A stretch of DNA of 64,000 nucleotides from contig NZ_DAIUCK010000003.1 of the NCBI RefSeq assembly GCF_036846205.1, positions 1-64,000 on the forward strand, written 5' to 3'. A program made the translations under genes and the position numbers. Positions within the stretch are counted from its first letter, which is position 1, and each line of letters opens with the position of its first letter. Of this stretch, positions 41,024 through 50,121 are shown one piece after another. Under the pieces are notes generated by a model. The model ran no database searches, had not been told where the DNA came from, and saw only the letters and a list, made by a program, of their open reading frames with translations. Source of the DNA: Rhabdothermincola sp036846205. Its GTDB lineage: Bacteria; Actinomycetota; Acidimicrobiia; Acidimicrobiales; Acidimicrobilacustridaceae.

Positions 41024-42613
41024 GTGACTCCCACACCGGCCGCGGAAGCGGCGCGCCGGCGCACGTTCGCGATCATCTCGCACCCCGACGCGGGCAAGAC
41101 CACCCTCACCGAGAAGTTCCTGCTCTACGGCGGTGCGCTCACCGCCGAAGCCGGCGCGGTCAAGGCCCGGGCCGGTCGCCGAGCCGCCACCTCGGACTGG
41201 ATGGAGCTCGAGCGCCAGCGGGGCATCTCCATCACCTCCACCGTCCTGCAGTTCCCCTACCGGGACCACGTGGTCAACCTGCTCGACACCCCCGGGCACC
41301 GTGACTTCTCGGAGGACACGTACCGGGTGCTCGCCGCGGCCGACGCCGCGGTGATGGTCCTCGACGCGGCCAAGGGCATCGAGCCCCAGACCCTCAAGCT
41401 GTTCGACGTGTGCCGCCAGCGCGGCCTGCCGCTGCTCACGTTCGTCAACAAGTGGGATCGACCCGGTCGTGACCCGCTGGAGCTGCTCGACGAGATCGAG
41501 CAGCAGATCGGCCTCGTGGCCACCCCGGTCACCTGGCCGGTGGGCATCGCCGGTGACTTCCGCGGGGTGATCGACCGGCGCGACGGCCGCTACACCCGCT
41601 TCACTCGGGTCAGCCGGGGCGCGACCGAAGCACCCGAAGAGCTCGTGGAGGCGGAACGGGCTGCCGGCGAGGAGGGCGAAGCCTGGGACCGGGCCCGAGA
41701 GGAACTGGAGCTGCTCGACTCCGTGGCCGCGGACCTCGACCCGAAGACCTTCCTCGCCGCGGAGTCCACCCCGACCTTCTTCGGCTCGGCGCTGACCAAC
41801 TTCGGAGTGCGCAAGCTGCTCGACGCGGTGGTGGACCTGGTCCCCGCCCCAGGCCCCAGGCTCGACGCGGACGGCACGCCGCGCCCGTTGGACGCGCCGT
41901 TCTCCGGCTTCGTGTTCAAGGTGCAGGCCAACATGGACCCGTCACATCGGGACCGCATCGCGTTCGTGCGGGTCTGCTCGGGCCGCTTCGAGCGGGGGAT
42001 GGTCGTCACCCACGGCCCCACCGGCAAGCCCTTCGCCACCAAGTACGCCCACCAGGTCTTCGGCCAGGAGCGCGAGACCATCGACGAGGCGTACCCGGGG
42101 GACGTGGTGGGTCTGGTGAACGCCACCGAGGTGCGGGTCGGCGACAGCCTGTTCCTCGACGAGCCGGTGACCTTCCCGGCGATCCCGAGCTTCGCCCCCG
42201 AGCACTTCTCGGTGGCCCGGGTACGCGACACCGGCCGGTTCAAGCAGTTCCGCCGCGGCATCGCGCAGCTCGACGAGGAGGGTGTGGTGCAGGTGCTGCG
42301 CGACCCCGACCTGGGCGACCAGGAACCGGTGCTCGCCGCGGTCGGCCCCATGCAGTTCGACGTGGCCCTGCACCGCCTCGAGCACGAGTTCGGCGCGCCA
42401 GCCGAGCTGAGCCCGACCAGCTTCCGGCTGGTCCGCCGCACCGACCGCTCGAGCGCGGACTCGCTGCGAGGCATGCGCGGTGTCCGGATCCTGGAGCGGG
42501 CCGACGGTACCCTTCTGGCGCTGTTCGAGAGCCAGTACTGGGTGGAGCGCCTGGAACAGGAGCATCCTGAGCTGCTGCTCGAACGTCTCGTGGCGGAGGG
42601 AAGCGTGGGGTGA
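41024..42613 (+). CDS. prfC: Peptide chain release factor 3
   Basis: 529 residues. Translational GTPase with G1 SHPDAGKTTLTEK, an ERQRGISI switch region, G3 DTPGHRDF and G4 NKWD. Domain II follows from about residue 300. RF3-specific blocks include VGPMQFDVALHRLEHEF. It recycles RF1/RF2 after termination. GTG start 6 bases after a -10 box. The stop is 4 bases before the next gene, so the two are likely co-transcribed. Confidence 0.95.
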   Translation: MTPTPAAEAARRRTFAIISHPDAGKTTLTEKFLLYGGALTAEAGAVKARAGRRAATSDWMELERQRGISITSTVLQFPYRDHVVNLLDTPGHRDFSEDTYRVLAAADAAVMVLDAAKGIEPQTLKLFDVCRQRGLPLLTFVNKWDRPGRDPLELLDEIEQQIGLVATPVTWPVGIAGDFRGVIDRRDGRYTRFTRVSRGATEAPEELVEAERAAGEEGEAWDRAREELELLDSVAADLDPKTFLAAESTPTFFGSALTNFGVRKLLDAVVDLVPAPGPRLDADGTPRPLDAPFSGFVFKVQANMDPSHRDRIAFVRVCSGRFERGMVVTHGPTGKPFATKYAHQVFGQERETIDEAYPGDVVGLVNATEVRVGDSLFLDEPVTFPAIPSFAPEHFSVARVRDTGRFKQFRRGIAQLDEEGVVQVLRDPDLGDQEPVLAAVGPMQFDVALHRLEHEFGAPAELSPTSFRLVRRTDRSSADSLRGMRGVRILERADGTLLALFESQYWVERLEQEHPELLLERLVAEGSVG

Positions 42614-42617
42614 ACCC

Positions 42618-44294
42618 ATGACCGATCGGGAACGGGCCCCCCGAGGCGGCCCGGTGCGCCTGGCCGATCTCGGCCTGACCCCACCGGTGCGGCGCCCACC
42701 CGAACGGGGGCGTCCCTGGCTGGTCCCGGTGATCATCCTCGCCGCCCTGCTCGCCGCCTGGGGTGTGGTGGCGGTGGTGGACTCGGGTGGCGGCGGTGAC
42801 GAGGACCTCGCCGCCCGACCGTCGGGAGACGCCACCGATGCCGGGGACGATCCGTCGCCCGTGAGCACCGAATCCACACTGGCGCCGCTGCCCCCCTTCG
42901 ACGGCTGGGTCAACCCCGCGTCGTCGGGTCGCCCGTGGAGCGAGACCGTGCCCGGCATCCTGACCTTCCGGGGCAACCCGACCCGCAGCTTCTACGGCGT
43001 GGGCCCCGTGCCCACCAACCCCGTCGTGCTGTGGAGCTTCCCCGCCGAGGGCGGCATGTGTGGGGCCTCCACCGACGGGAGCGGCACGCAGACCTGGTGC
43101 GGCACCGGCTGGACCGGCCAACCCTCAGTCTGGGAGCACCGGGACGGCAGGACCTGGGTGGCGTTCGGGGCGTACGACTACGCGGTCCACTGGCTCGACT
43201 ACGAGTCCGGGGCCCGGCTGCTGCCCGACTTCCGCACCGGCGACATCATCAAGGGCTCGGTGACCGTCGACCCGGACGGCTACCCGCTCCTCTACACCGG
43301 CTCGCGCGACAACTACTACCGGATCATCGCCCTGGACCGCGAGCAGCCCGTCGAACTGTGGAAGATCCACGCCAAGGCGGTCAGCCCCACCCTGTGGAAC
43401 GACGACTGGGACGGTTCCGGGCTCATCATCGACGACTACCTCTTCGAGGGCGGCGAGAACAGCCAGTTCCACATCGTCAAGCTGAATCGAGGCTACGGAC
43501 CTGACGGCAAGGTGACCGTCGACCCGAAGCTCGTGTTCAACACCCCGGGCTGGGACTCCCAGCTGCTCAGCGATGTGGGCGACAACCAGGTGTCGATCGA
43601 GAACTCGGTGGCCATCTCCGGCAACACCGTCTACTTCGCCAACAGCGGCGGGCTGGTCCAGGGATGGGACATCTCGGGGCTGAAGAACGGCGAGCGCCCC
43701 ACCCGGGTCTTCCGCTACTGGACCGGTGACGACGTCGACGCCTCGATCGTGGTCGACGCCGAGGGGTTCCTCTACGTGGGGGCGGAGTTCGAGCGGGGCA
43801 ACGCTCGGGCCCGGGAGGTGGGCCAGGTCCTCAAGCTCGATCCCCGCAAGCCCGACGACCCGCTGGTGTGGTCGGTCAAGGACCAGAAGCCGGGCAAGAG
43901 CGGGGTCTGGGGGACCCCCGCGATCTGGAAGGACATGGTCTACGTGCCCACCAACGCGGGCGAGTTGCTCGGCATCGACCGCATGACCGGCGAGGTGGTG
44001 TGGCGAAAGGACCTCGGCAGCCAGACCTGGCAGTCCCCGGTGGTGGTCGACGACGTGCTCATCGAGGGGGATTGCGAGGGCAACCTCCACGCCTACGACG
44101 TGCGCGACACCCGCCGGGACCCGCCCGAGCTGTGGTCGGTGAAGCTCGACGGCTGCATCGAGTCGACCCCCGCGGTGTGGAAGGGCCGGATCTTCGTCGG
44201 AACCCGGGGCGGGAAGTTCTACGCCATCGGCGACCCGCCGGCCGACCGCCGGAGCCCGGTCACCGAGGACGCGGCGGGCCGCTCCGGCCGCTGA
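42618..44294 (+). CDS. Membrane-anchored PQQ-type beta-propeller protein
   Basis: 558 residues. A short basic cytoplasmic N-terminus, one transmembrane helix (WLVPVIILAALLAAWGVVAVV, about 34-54) and an acidic, Ser/Thr-rich linker lead to an extracytoplasmic beta-propeller. Propeller blades show as repeats such as LLGIDRMTGEVVWRKDLGS, AIWKDMVYVPTNAG and AVWKGRIFVGTRGGKFYAI. This matches PQQ-binding-like/BamB-type repeats used for protein docking; no dehydrogenase active site is evident. Downstream of prfC with a 4-base gap. Role unknown. Confidence 0.82.
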   Translation: MTDRERAPRGGPVRLADLGLTPPVRRPPERGRPWLVPVIILAALLAAWGVVAVVDSGGGGDEDLAARPSGDATDAGDDPSPVSTESTLAPLPPFDGWVNPASSGRPWSETVPGILTFRGNPTRSFYGVGPVPTNPVVLWSFPAEGGMCGASTDGSGTQTWCGTGWTGQPSVWEHRDGRTWVAFGAYDYAVHWLDYESGARLLPDFRTGDIIKGSVTVDPDGYPLLYTGSRDNYYRIIALDREQPVELWKIHAKAVSPTLWNDDWDGSGLIIDDYLFEGGENSQFHIVKLNRGYGPDGKVTVDPKLVFNTPGWDSQLLSDVGDNQVSIENSVAISGNTVYFANSGGLVQGWDISGLKNGERPTRVFRYWTGDDVDASIVVDAEGFLYVGAEFERGNARAREVGQVLKLDPRKPDDPLVWSVKDQKPGKSGVWGTPAIWKDMVYVPTNAGELLGIDRMTGEVVWRKDLGSQTWQSPVVVDDVLIEGDCEGNLHAYDVRDTRRDPPELWSVKLDGCIESTPAVWKGRIFVGTRGGKFYAIGDPPADRRSPVTEDAAGRSGR

Positions 44295-44304
44295 GCCGGT
44301 CCGC

Positions 44305-45282
44305 TCACCAGGTCACCTCGTCGCAGCCGGTGTGCGACTCGGGCTCGACCTGCAGGGTGGCGTGATCGATGCCGAAGCGACCTGCGAGCACCGCCCGGGC
44401 CTGGTCGAGCACCGCGTGGCTGTCGGCCCCGTCGGTGATCATCAGGTGGGCGGACGCCACCTCCATGTCGGAGGTGAGGGTCCACAGGTGCAGGTCGTGG
44501 ACGTCCACCACCGTGGGCAGCGCGGCGAGCTGGGCCCGCACCTCCTCGACGTCGATGCCCGGCGGTGCGGCCTGCACCAGCACGCGGAGGGCCTGGCCGC
44601 CGAGACGGAACGTGCGGGGGAAGATGAACAGCCCGATGGCGGCGGCGATCAGCGGGTCCGCGTAGGTCCAGCCGGTCGATCCCACGATCACGGCGGCGAT
44701 GATCACCCCGACGGAGCTGAGCAGGTCGGCGAGGACCTCGAGGTACGCACCCCGCACGTTGAGGCTCTCCTTCGAGCCCGGCCGCAACCAGGCCATGGCG
44801 ACCACGTTGACCACCAGTCCCACCACCGCGATCACGAGCATCTCGACGCCGAGGACCTCCTCGGGATGCCGCACCCGTTGGATCGCCTCGACGAGCACGT
44901 ACACCCCGACCCCGAGGAGCAGCACCGCGTTGGCCAGCGCGGCCAGGATCTCCAGCCGGTAGAGACCGAAGGTGTGCTGGGCCCGCTGGATGGGTCGGTT
45001 GGCGACGTGGATGGCGGCGAGGGCCATGCCGAGGCCCAGCAGGTCGGTGAGCATGTGGGCGGCGTCGGAGAGCAGGGCCAGGGAGTTCGTCAGCAGGCCA
45101 CCGACGGCTTCGACCACGAAGAACACGGCGATCAGCGCGAACGCCATCCACAACCGCCGCAGGTGACGCGCCCCCGCCCTCACCGCGGCCCCGTGAGCGT
45201 GAGCGTGGGCGTGCGCTTGGGCGGGCGCGTGGGCGTGCCCCGAACGCTCGGCCGGGTCGCCGCCGGACTCCATGGCCGACAT
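44305..45282 (-). CDS. Cation diffusion facilitator (zinc-type) transporter
   Basis: 325 residues. A His/Ala-rich metal-buffering N-terminus (about residues 14-31), six transmembrane segments and a cytoplasmic C-terminal domain (VDVHDLHLWTLTSDMEVASAH). The transport site shows H-x3-D in SDAAHMLTD (segment 2). In segment 5 it reads E-V-L-A-D, Glu where zinc exporters such as ZitB have His. This could shift metal preference. It exports divalent metal against protons. It is convergent with the propeller gene and divergent from the hydrolase lipoprotein. Confidence 0.9.
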   Translation of the reverse strand: MSAMESGGDPAERSGHAHAPAQAHAHAHAHGAAVRAGARHLRRLWMAFALIAVFFVVEAVGGLLTNSLALLSDAAHMLTDLLGLGMALAAIHVANRPIQRAQHTFGLYRLEILAALANAVLLLGVGVYVLVEAIQRVRHPEEVLGVEMLVIAVVGLVVNVVAMAWLRPGSKESLNVRGAYLEVLADLLSSVGVIIAAVIVGSTGWTYADPLIAAAIGLFIFPRTFRLGGQALRVLVQAAPPGIDVEEVRAQLAALPTVVDVHDLHLWTLTSDMEVASAHLMITDGADSHAVLDQARAVLAGRFGIDHATLQVEPESHTGCDEVTW

Positions 45283-45359
45283 CGTGGCACCACCGCCGAG
45301 CGCCGGACCACGCCCGACGAGGCCCGGTACGCTCCGGCCATCCGGACGAGGGGGGTCCT

Positions 45360-47375
45360 GTGAAGACCGAGCGCCGACATCGACGTGTCCTGCCCGCCGC
45401 CGCGTTGGGAGCGGCGCTGCTCGTGGCGGCCTGCACCACGAACGAGACCGCCGGCACTCGATCCACGACCCCCACGACGATCGCCGCCGTCTACCCGCCG
45501 ACCCGGGACTGCGAGCTGTTCGACGCCGGCCACTGCCTGTTCCCGTTCCCGAGCAACACCTTCACCCGCCCCGACCCGGCGACACCCACCGGCCTGCGGG
45601 TGGCCTTCGCTCGCGGCTCGATGCCGGTGAACACCTCGGGGGTGGCGATCGACCCCACCGAGTGGAACCGCAACGACGGGTTCAGCCCCGGCGGGCCGAT
45701 CGTGCTCTACGTGCGGGACCTCGACCTGGCCGTGACCGGCGCACCGGCCCTGACCGATCTCGCCCGCTCGCTGGCCAGCGACACACCGATCGTCATCGTC
45801 GACGCCGAGACCGGCGACCGCCACCCGTTCTGGGCGGAGCTCGACGCCAATGCGCCGCCCGGACAGGGTGCGCTGCTGATCCGCCCGGCGGTGAACTTCC
45901 AGGAGGGTCACCGCTACGTGGTGGCCCTCCGCAACCTGAGACGAGCCGACGGCTCCACCATCGACCCGTCACCGGCGTTCGCCGCGCTGCGCGACGGCAC
46001 CGCCAGCACGGACCCGGCGGTCGAGGATCGCCGGCCGGCCATGGACGCGGTGCTCGCCACCCTGGAGGCCGCGGGCGTCGGCCGTGACGACCTGTACCTG
46101 GCCTGGGACTTCACGGTCGCCTCCACCCAGAACCTGACCGGCCGGGTGCTGGCCATGCGCGACGCGGCGGTGCCGCCGGGTGACACGACCTCACCACCGT
46201 TCACGGTCACCGCGGTGACACCGGGTGAGTCCGGATCGGGAGTGCTGCGGGTGGTCGAGGGATCGGTGCAGGTGCCCAACTTCCTCACCGACGGCGGTGC
46301 GCCGGGGTCGGTGCTCAACAACGGCGACAACCCCGATGGGGTGCCCACCGTCGACGGGACCCTCGACGCACCGTTCGTGTGCGTGATCCCCACCACCGCC
46401 GAGCAGGCCGAGCCGATCGACGTGCTCTACGGGCACGGGCTGCTCGGCAGCCGCTTCGAAGGGCGCGGCGTCGGGGAAGCCGTCGGCGACGAGCTGAACG
46501 CGGTGGTCTGTGCCACCGACTGGATCGGCATGGCCGCCCAGGACGTCGGACCGATCGCCGGGATGCTGTCCGACCTGAGCGGTTTCCGCATGATCCCGGA
46601 CCGCCTGCAGCAGGCGATGGTCAACGTCCTGGCGCTCGGTCGGGCCATGCAGAGCCCGGGCGGTCTGCGTACCGACCCCGCGTTCCAGCGGGCGGACGGC
46701 TCGCCGCTGCTCGGACGGGATCTGGCCTACGTGGGCAACAGCCAGGGAGGGATCATCGGCGGTGCCCTGAGCGCGGTGGCCTCGGACTGGGACACCGTCT
46801 TCCTCGGGGTGCCGGGCATGAACTACTCGACGCTCCTGCAGCGCAGCATCGACTTCGACGACTTCGCACCCTTGTTCAACGCCCCCTATCCCGACCCGCT
46901 CGTGCAGCAGTTGAACTTCGCGCTGGTGCAGATGCTGTGGGACCGGGGCGAGAACGACGGGTACGCCGCGCACCTGACCGCTGATCCCCTGCCCGGTTCC
47001 CCGGCGAAGAAGGTGCTGGTGTTCGCGGCGTTCGGCGACCATCAGGTGACGAACTGGGCCACCGACGTGATGGCACGCACCATGGGGCTACGACTCCGGG
47101 CTCCGGGGCTCGCGGACGGGCGGTCGCCGGCGGACCCACCGTTCTGGGGCATCGAGACGATCGACTCGTTCCCCTATGCGGGCTCGGCGTACGTGATGTG
47201 GGACTTCGGCACCCCAGCCCCGCCGGTGGCGAACATGCCGAACCGGGCGGGCAAGGACCCCCACGGCCAGGGGCGGGACGATCCGGCGGTGCTGCGCATG
47301 GTCTCGCACTTCCTCACCACCGGTGAGCTGATCGACGTCTGCGAGACCGGCCGACCCTGCCGCAGCGCTCCCTGA
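45360..47375 (+). CDS. Large alpha/beta-hydrolase lipoprotein
   Basis: 671 residues. Lipoprotein signal RRVLPAAALGAALLVAAC (lipidated Cys about residue 25). A roughly 280-residue N-terminal region precedes a hydrolase domain with VLYGHGLLGSRFEGRG and nucleophile elbow YVGNSQGGIIGG. A late Asp/His pair may lie in FAAFGDHQV and MVSHFLTTGE. Probably an exported, membrane-bound lipase or esterase. The GTG start has a GAGGGGGG site upstream and a TACGCT box about 30 bases earlier. Confidence 0.8.
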   Translation: MKTERRHRRVLPAAALGAALLVAACTTNETAGTRSTTPTTIAAVYPPTRDCELFDAGHCLFPFPSNTFTRPDPATPTGLRVAFARGSMPVNTSGVAIDPTEWNRNDGFSPGGPIVLYVRDLDLAVTGAPALTDLARSLASDTPIVIVDAETGDRHPFWAELDANAPPGQGALLIRPAVNFQEGHRYVVALRNLRRADGSTIDPSPAFAALRDGTASTDPAVEDRRPAMDAVLATLEAAGVGRDDLYLAWDFTVASTQNLTGRVLAMRDAAVPPGDTTSPPFTVTAVTPGESGSGVLRVVEGSVQVPNFLTDGGAPGSVLNNGDNPDGVPTVDGTLDAPFVCVIPTTAEQAEPIDVLYGHGLLGSRFEGRGVGEAVGDELNAVVCATDWIGMAAQDVGPIAGMLSDLSGFRMIPDRLQQAMVNVLALGRAMQSPGGLRTDPAFQRADGSPLLGRDLAYVGNSQGGIIGGALSAVASDWDTVFLGVPGMNYSTLLQRSIDFDDFAPLFNAPYPDPLVQQLNFALVQMLWDRGENDGYAAHLTADPLPGSPAKKVLVFAAFGDHQVTNWATDVMARTMGLRLRAPGLADGRSPADPPFWGIETIDSFPYAGSAYVMWDFGTPAPPVANMPNRAGKDPHGQGRDDPAVLRMVSHFLTTGELIDVCETGRPCRSAP

Positions 47376-47436
47376 TCGCCAGTCGTCCCGCAGCCGTCCT
47401 CCTCCGAGCATCGTGGCTCGGCGGCTCCGGGCGCGG

Positions 47437-47470
47437 CCGGGCCCGGTGGCCGAACGACCACCGGGCCCGG
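47437..47470. terminator. Bidirectional hairpin between convergent genes
   Basis: A 13-bp perfect stem (CCGGGCCCGGTGG with CCACCGGGCCCGG) around an 8-base loop, centred in the 115-base gap between the convergent hydrolase lipoprotein and amt genes. Suits termination from both sides; no T-runs. Confidence 0.65.
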
Positions 47471-47490
47471 GACCGGGGCTGACGGGGGAA

Positions 47491-49161
47491 TCAGCCGGCG
47501 CTGGTGGGGGCTCGACTCGAGCCGGCGGACACCGAGGCGTCGGGGGAGGAGTAGCTGTCCCCCGCACCGGCGAACTCGGGATAGGCGACCACGCCCATCT
47601 CGGGAAGGTCCAGGCCGGCGATCTCGTCGGCCTCGTCCGAGCGGATGCCGCCGCTGGTGAGTGCGTTCTGGATCTTGAAGAACGCGTAGGCGACTCCGAA
47701 GATGACGGTGCAGATGACGAGCGCCCCGAGGGCCTGAGAGGCCAGCTGGCCCCATCCGTCACTGCCGTAGAGGATGCCGGTCACCCCCTTGGGTGTGCCC
47801 TCGGCGTCGGTGAAGGTGGTGGTCAGGTTCCAGCCGGCGCCGTACTTGCCGTTGGCGAAGATGCCGACCGCGAGCACCCCGAGCAGGCCGTTGACCCCGT
47901 GCACCGCGATCGCGCCCACCGGGTCGTCGATCTTGAGCCGACGCTCGATGAAGAACACGGCCTCGATCACGACCACCCCGGCGATGGCGCCGATCACCGC
48001 CGCCGCCCAGGGGTCGACGAAGGCGCAGGGGGCGGTGATGGCGACCAGACCGGCGAGCATGCCGTTGGCCATCATCGCCGGGTCCGGCTTGCCGGTCCGT
48101 CGGGTGATCCAGAACATCGAGATCACCCCGCCGAACGCCGCGGCGATGGCCGTGTTGGCGGCCACGATCCCGATCTGGGGATCGCTGGACGCGAACGTCG
48201 ACGCAGCGTTGAAGCCGAACCAGCCGAACAGCAGGATGAACGTGCCCAGCATGGCCATCGGGATGTTGTGTCCCGGGATGCCTCGGGGCTTGCCGTCCTT
48301 GGTGAACTTGCCGATGCGAGGGCCGAGCACCATCGCCCCGGCGAGTGCGGCGACGCCACCGACGGCGTGCACGACGCCCGAGCCGGCGAAGTCGACGTAG
48401 CCGTTGCCCCAGTGCAGTGAGTTCCCGAGCTGGGAGAGGAAGCCGCCGCCCCAGGTCCAGGCACCGAACAGCGGGTAGTAGATGGCGCCACAGAACAGGC
48501 CCCACCACACGAAGCTCTTCCACTTCCAGCGCTCGGCCATGGAGCCGGTGGGGATGGTGGCGGTGGTGTCCATGAAGGCCACCATGTAGAGGAAGAAGGC
48601 CATGGCGGCGCCGGAGAAGGCGAGGTTGTCACCGTCGAAGAACGAGCCGGCGAACCCGCCCTTCCAGAGGAACACCCACTGCCCCGAACCGATGAGGTTG
48701 GCGGCACTGCCTCCGATGGCGTGGTCCAGGCCGTAGTCGAAGCCGGGGAGGACGTAGCTGTAGCCCCCGTACATCAACCCGAACCCGACGAGGAAGAACC
48801 CCACGAATCCGAGACCGAAGATCGCGAAGTTGGTGGCCACCACGTGCGCCGCGTGCTTGGCCCGGCAGAAGCCGGTCTCGACCATGGCGAAGCCGGCCTG
48901 CATGAAGATCACCAGCGCGGCGCCGATGACGATCCAGGTGAGGTTGGTCGTCTGCGTGAGCGTGACGACGTGCTCGCTGACCGTCTCCACGGTGACCGGC
49001 CCCTCGTCCTGGGCCATGGCCGTGCCGACGAAGAGCACCGAGAGGATCACGCCCGCTGCGACCGCGGCCGCCAGTCGCCTGGGAGCGAACGCGGCTCGCA
49101 CGAACGACCTCTGACGAGTCGGTCGGCAAGGGTCCCGCTGAGAACCAGGATCTACTCGCAC
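47491..49161 (-). CDS. amt: Ammonium transporter
   Basis: 556 residues. A cleavable signal-like N-terminus (LAAAVAAGVILSVLFVGTAMAQDE) precedes eleven transmembrane segments, as in trimeric Amt/MEP proteins. The pore twin histidines lie in DFAGSGVVHAVGG and AIAVHGVNGLLG. MVETGFCRAKHAAHV and the AFMDTTATIPTGSMAERW segment are characteristic. The cytoplasmic tail is about 80 residues with a Ser-rich end. No glnB/glnK gene is adjacent. The GTG at 49161 has an AAGGAAGGAA site upstream; longer readings lack one. Confidence 0.93.
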   Translation of the reverse strand: MRVDPGSQRDPCRPTRQRSFVRAAFAPRRLAAAVAAGVILSVLFVGTAMAQDEGPVTVETVSEHVVTLTQTTNLTWIVIGAALVIFMQAGFAMVETGFCRAKHAAHVVATNFAIFGLGFVGFFLVGFGLMYGGYSYVLPGFDYGLDHAIGGSAANLIGSGQWVFLWKGGFAGSFFDGDNLAFSGAAMAFFLYMVAFMDTTATIPTGSMAERWKWKSFVWWGLFCGAIYYPLFGAWTWGGGFLSQLGNSLHWGNGYVDFAGSGVVHAVGGVAALAGAMVLGPRIGKFTKDGKPRGIPGHNIPMAMLGTFILLFGWFGFNAASTFASSDPQIGIVAANTAIAAAFGGVISMFWITRRTGKPDPAMMANGMLAGLVAITAPCAFVDPWAAAVIGAIAGVVVIEAVFFIERRLKIDDPVGAIAVHGVNGLLGVLAVGIFANGKYGAGWNLTTTFTDAEGTPKGVTGILYGSDGWGQLASQALGALVICTVIFGVAYAFFKIQNALTSGGIRSDEADEIAGLDLPEMGVVAYPEFAGAGDSYSSPDASVSAGSSRAPTSAG

Positions 49162-49286
49162 AGCACTTCCTTCCTTTCGTGTCGCTCGCGATACGGGTCG
49201 GATGGCTGGCCCCCGCCCGGCCCGCTCGACAGGAACCGAGTGCGGGAACAACCATCACCCGTCGCGCGCCCCGGCGCGCTAGAGGG

Positions 49287-49333
49287 AACCTACGGAAGCG
49301 GTGTTTCCCGGGTGTCTTGAGCCGATGACACCC
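49287..49333 (-). promoter_or_regulatory. amt promoter region with inverted repeat
   Basis: TAGGTT (49292-49287, minus strand) is a likely -10 box. GGGTGTC-N10-GACACCC (49310-49333) is a perfect inverted repeat sitting over the expected -35. The position suits a nitrogen-control regulator; the sequence is not an obvious GlnR box. Confidence 0.4.
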
Positions 49334-49521
49334 ACATGTCCGTCGCCTTTCCCGTACCTGACAGGCAAGCTCGGGTCAGGGCTCCGCGGGCGCCGAACGG
49401 CTCCTCCAGGAGCAGCGCCCGAACGTCCTCGACGAAGGCCCGAGCAACCGCACGCCGGCTGCATCCCACCGGGACACGGGGGCCGAGCGGGTCAGCGCTC
49501 GTGAGGGGGTGCCACCACCAC

Positions 49522-49527
49522 TACGAT
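49522..49527 (+). promoter_or_regulatory. -10 box (TACGAT) of tRNA-Ala
   Basis: Twelve bases before the mature tRNA start. Confidence 0.4.
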
Positions 49528-49539
49528 TGAGCCCTCCTC

Positions 49540-49613
49540 GGGGCTGTAGCTCAGCTGGCTAGAGCACCTGCTTTGCAAGCAGGGGGTCGTGGGTTCGAGT
49601 CCCATCAGCTCCA
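49540..49613 (+). tRNA. tRNA-Ala (anticodon TGC)
   Basis: Acceptor GGGGCTG/CAGCTCC (one G-T pair), anticodon stem CCTGC/GCAGG with loop TTTGCAA (TGC), T-arm GGTTCGAGTCC. CCA not encoded. The accessory toxin-antitoxin region begins directly downstream. Confidence 0.97.
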
Positions 49614-49704
49614 CTCGAGAGCAGGTGCTCCAGCACGGCGTGCGCTACCGGGCGATCAGGAGAAACTCGGCCGCCGACGTCCTGCTGCCGCTCGGCAGGC
49701 GCCG

Positions 49705-50121
49705 TCACGTCAGCAGGGTAAGCCCTGGTGCGTCCCGGTAGATGCCGTCGTTGGAGGCGAGCGGCAACTCGAGGAGCCGCGCGGTAGCAGCGATCCAGCG
49801 ATCACTGTCATGGATCTTGTCGCCGAGGGCGTGGCCAGCAGACACGCATTCCGCCTTCAGCGCAGCCCACGCCCGGCACATTTCGTCGTCGACGGGGACG
49901 ACGGCGACGCGCCCGATCCTCGCTTCCATCTCCGACAGCCGACGCTCTCCCCACTTACGCATCAACGCACCGGCACGGACTTCCGCAACCGTCTGGGCGG
50001 CGAGCACGAGCGGGCGACCCTGGAGAGTCGCCTGAAATCGGAGGTAGTCCTCCGTGGCCGTTGTCAGCACGACGCGGCTGAACACGTCTGTGTCGACGAC
50101 GACAGGACCGCCCGGACTCAC
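49705..50121 (-). CDS. VapC-like PIN-domain toxin with atypical partner
   Basis: 138 residues, GTG start overlapping the stop of the partner gene (GTGA). PIN acidic residues are all in view: VVDTDVFS (first Asp), TVAEVRAGAL (Glu), KIHDSDRWIAATA (Asp) and ASNDGIYRD (Asp). This fits the tRNA(fMet)-cleaving VapC type in pattern. It differs from the VapC at 15990 in family and in the size of its partner. It lies 91 bases from tRNA-Ala on the opposite strand. Confidence 0.85.
   Translation of the reverse strand: MSPGGPVVVDTDVFSRVVLTTATEDYLRFQATLQGRPLVLAAQTVAEVRAGALMRKWGERRLSEMEARIGRVAVVPVDDEMCRAWAALKAECVSAGHALGDKIHDSDRWIAATARLLELPLASNDGIYRDAPGLTLLT

Larger units (their letters stand above)
49162..49539. 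other. Gap between amt and tRNA-Ala
   Basis: 378 bases with no convincing gene. It holds the amt 5' leader (about 120 bases, including a GC-rich GCGCGCC..GGCGCGC stem), the amt promoter region and the tRNA-Ala promoter. A 64-codon open frame at 49336 has no ribosome site or family resemblance. Confidence 0.6.

Noticed and set aside
49336..49530. Small plus-strand frame before tRNA-Ala
   Set aside because: No ribosome site, no resemblance and overlaps the amt promoter region.
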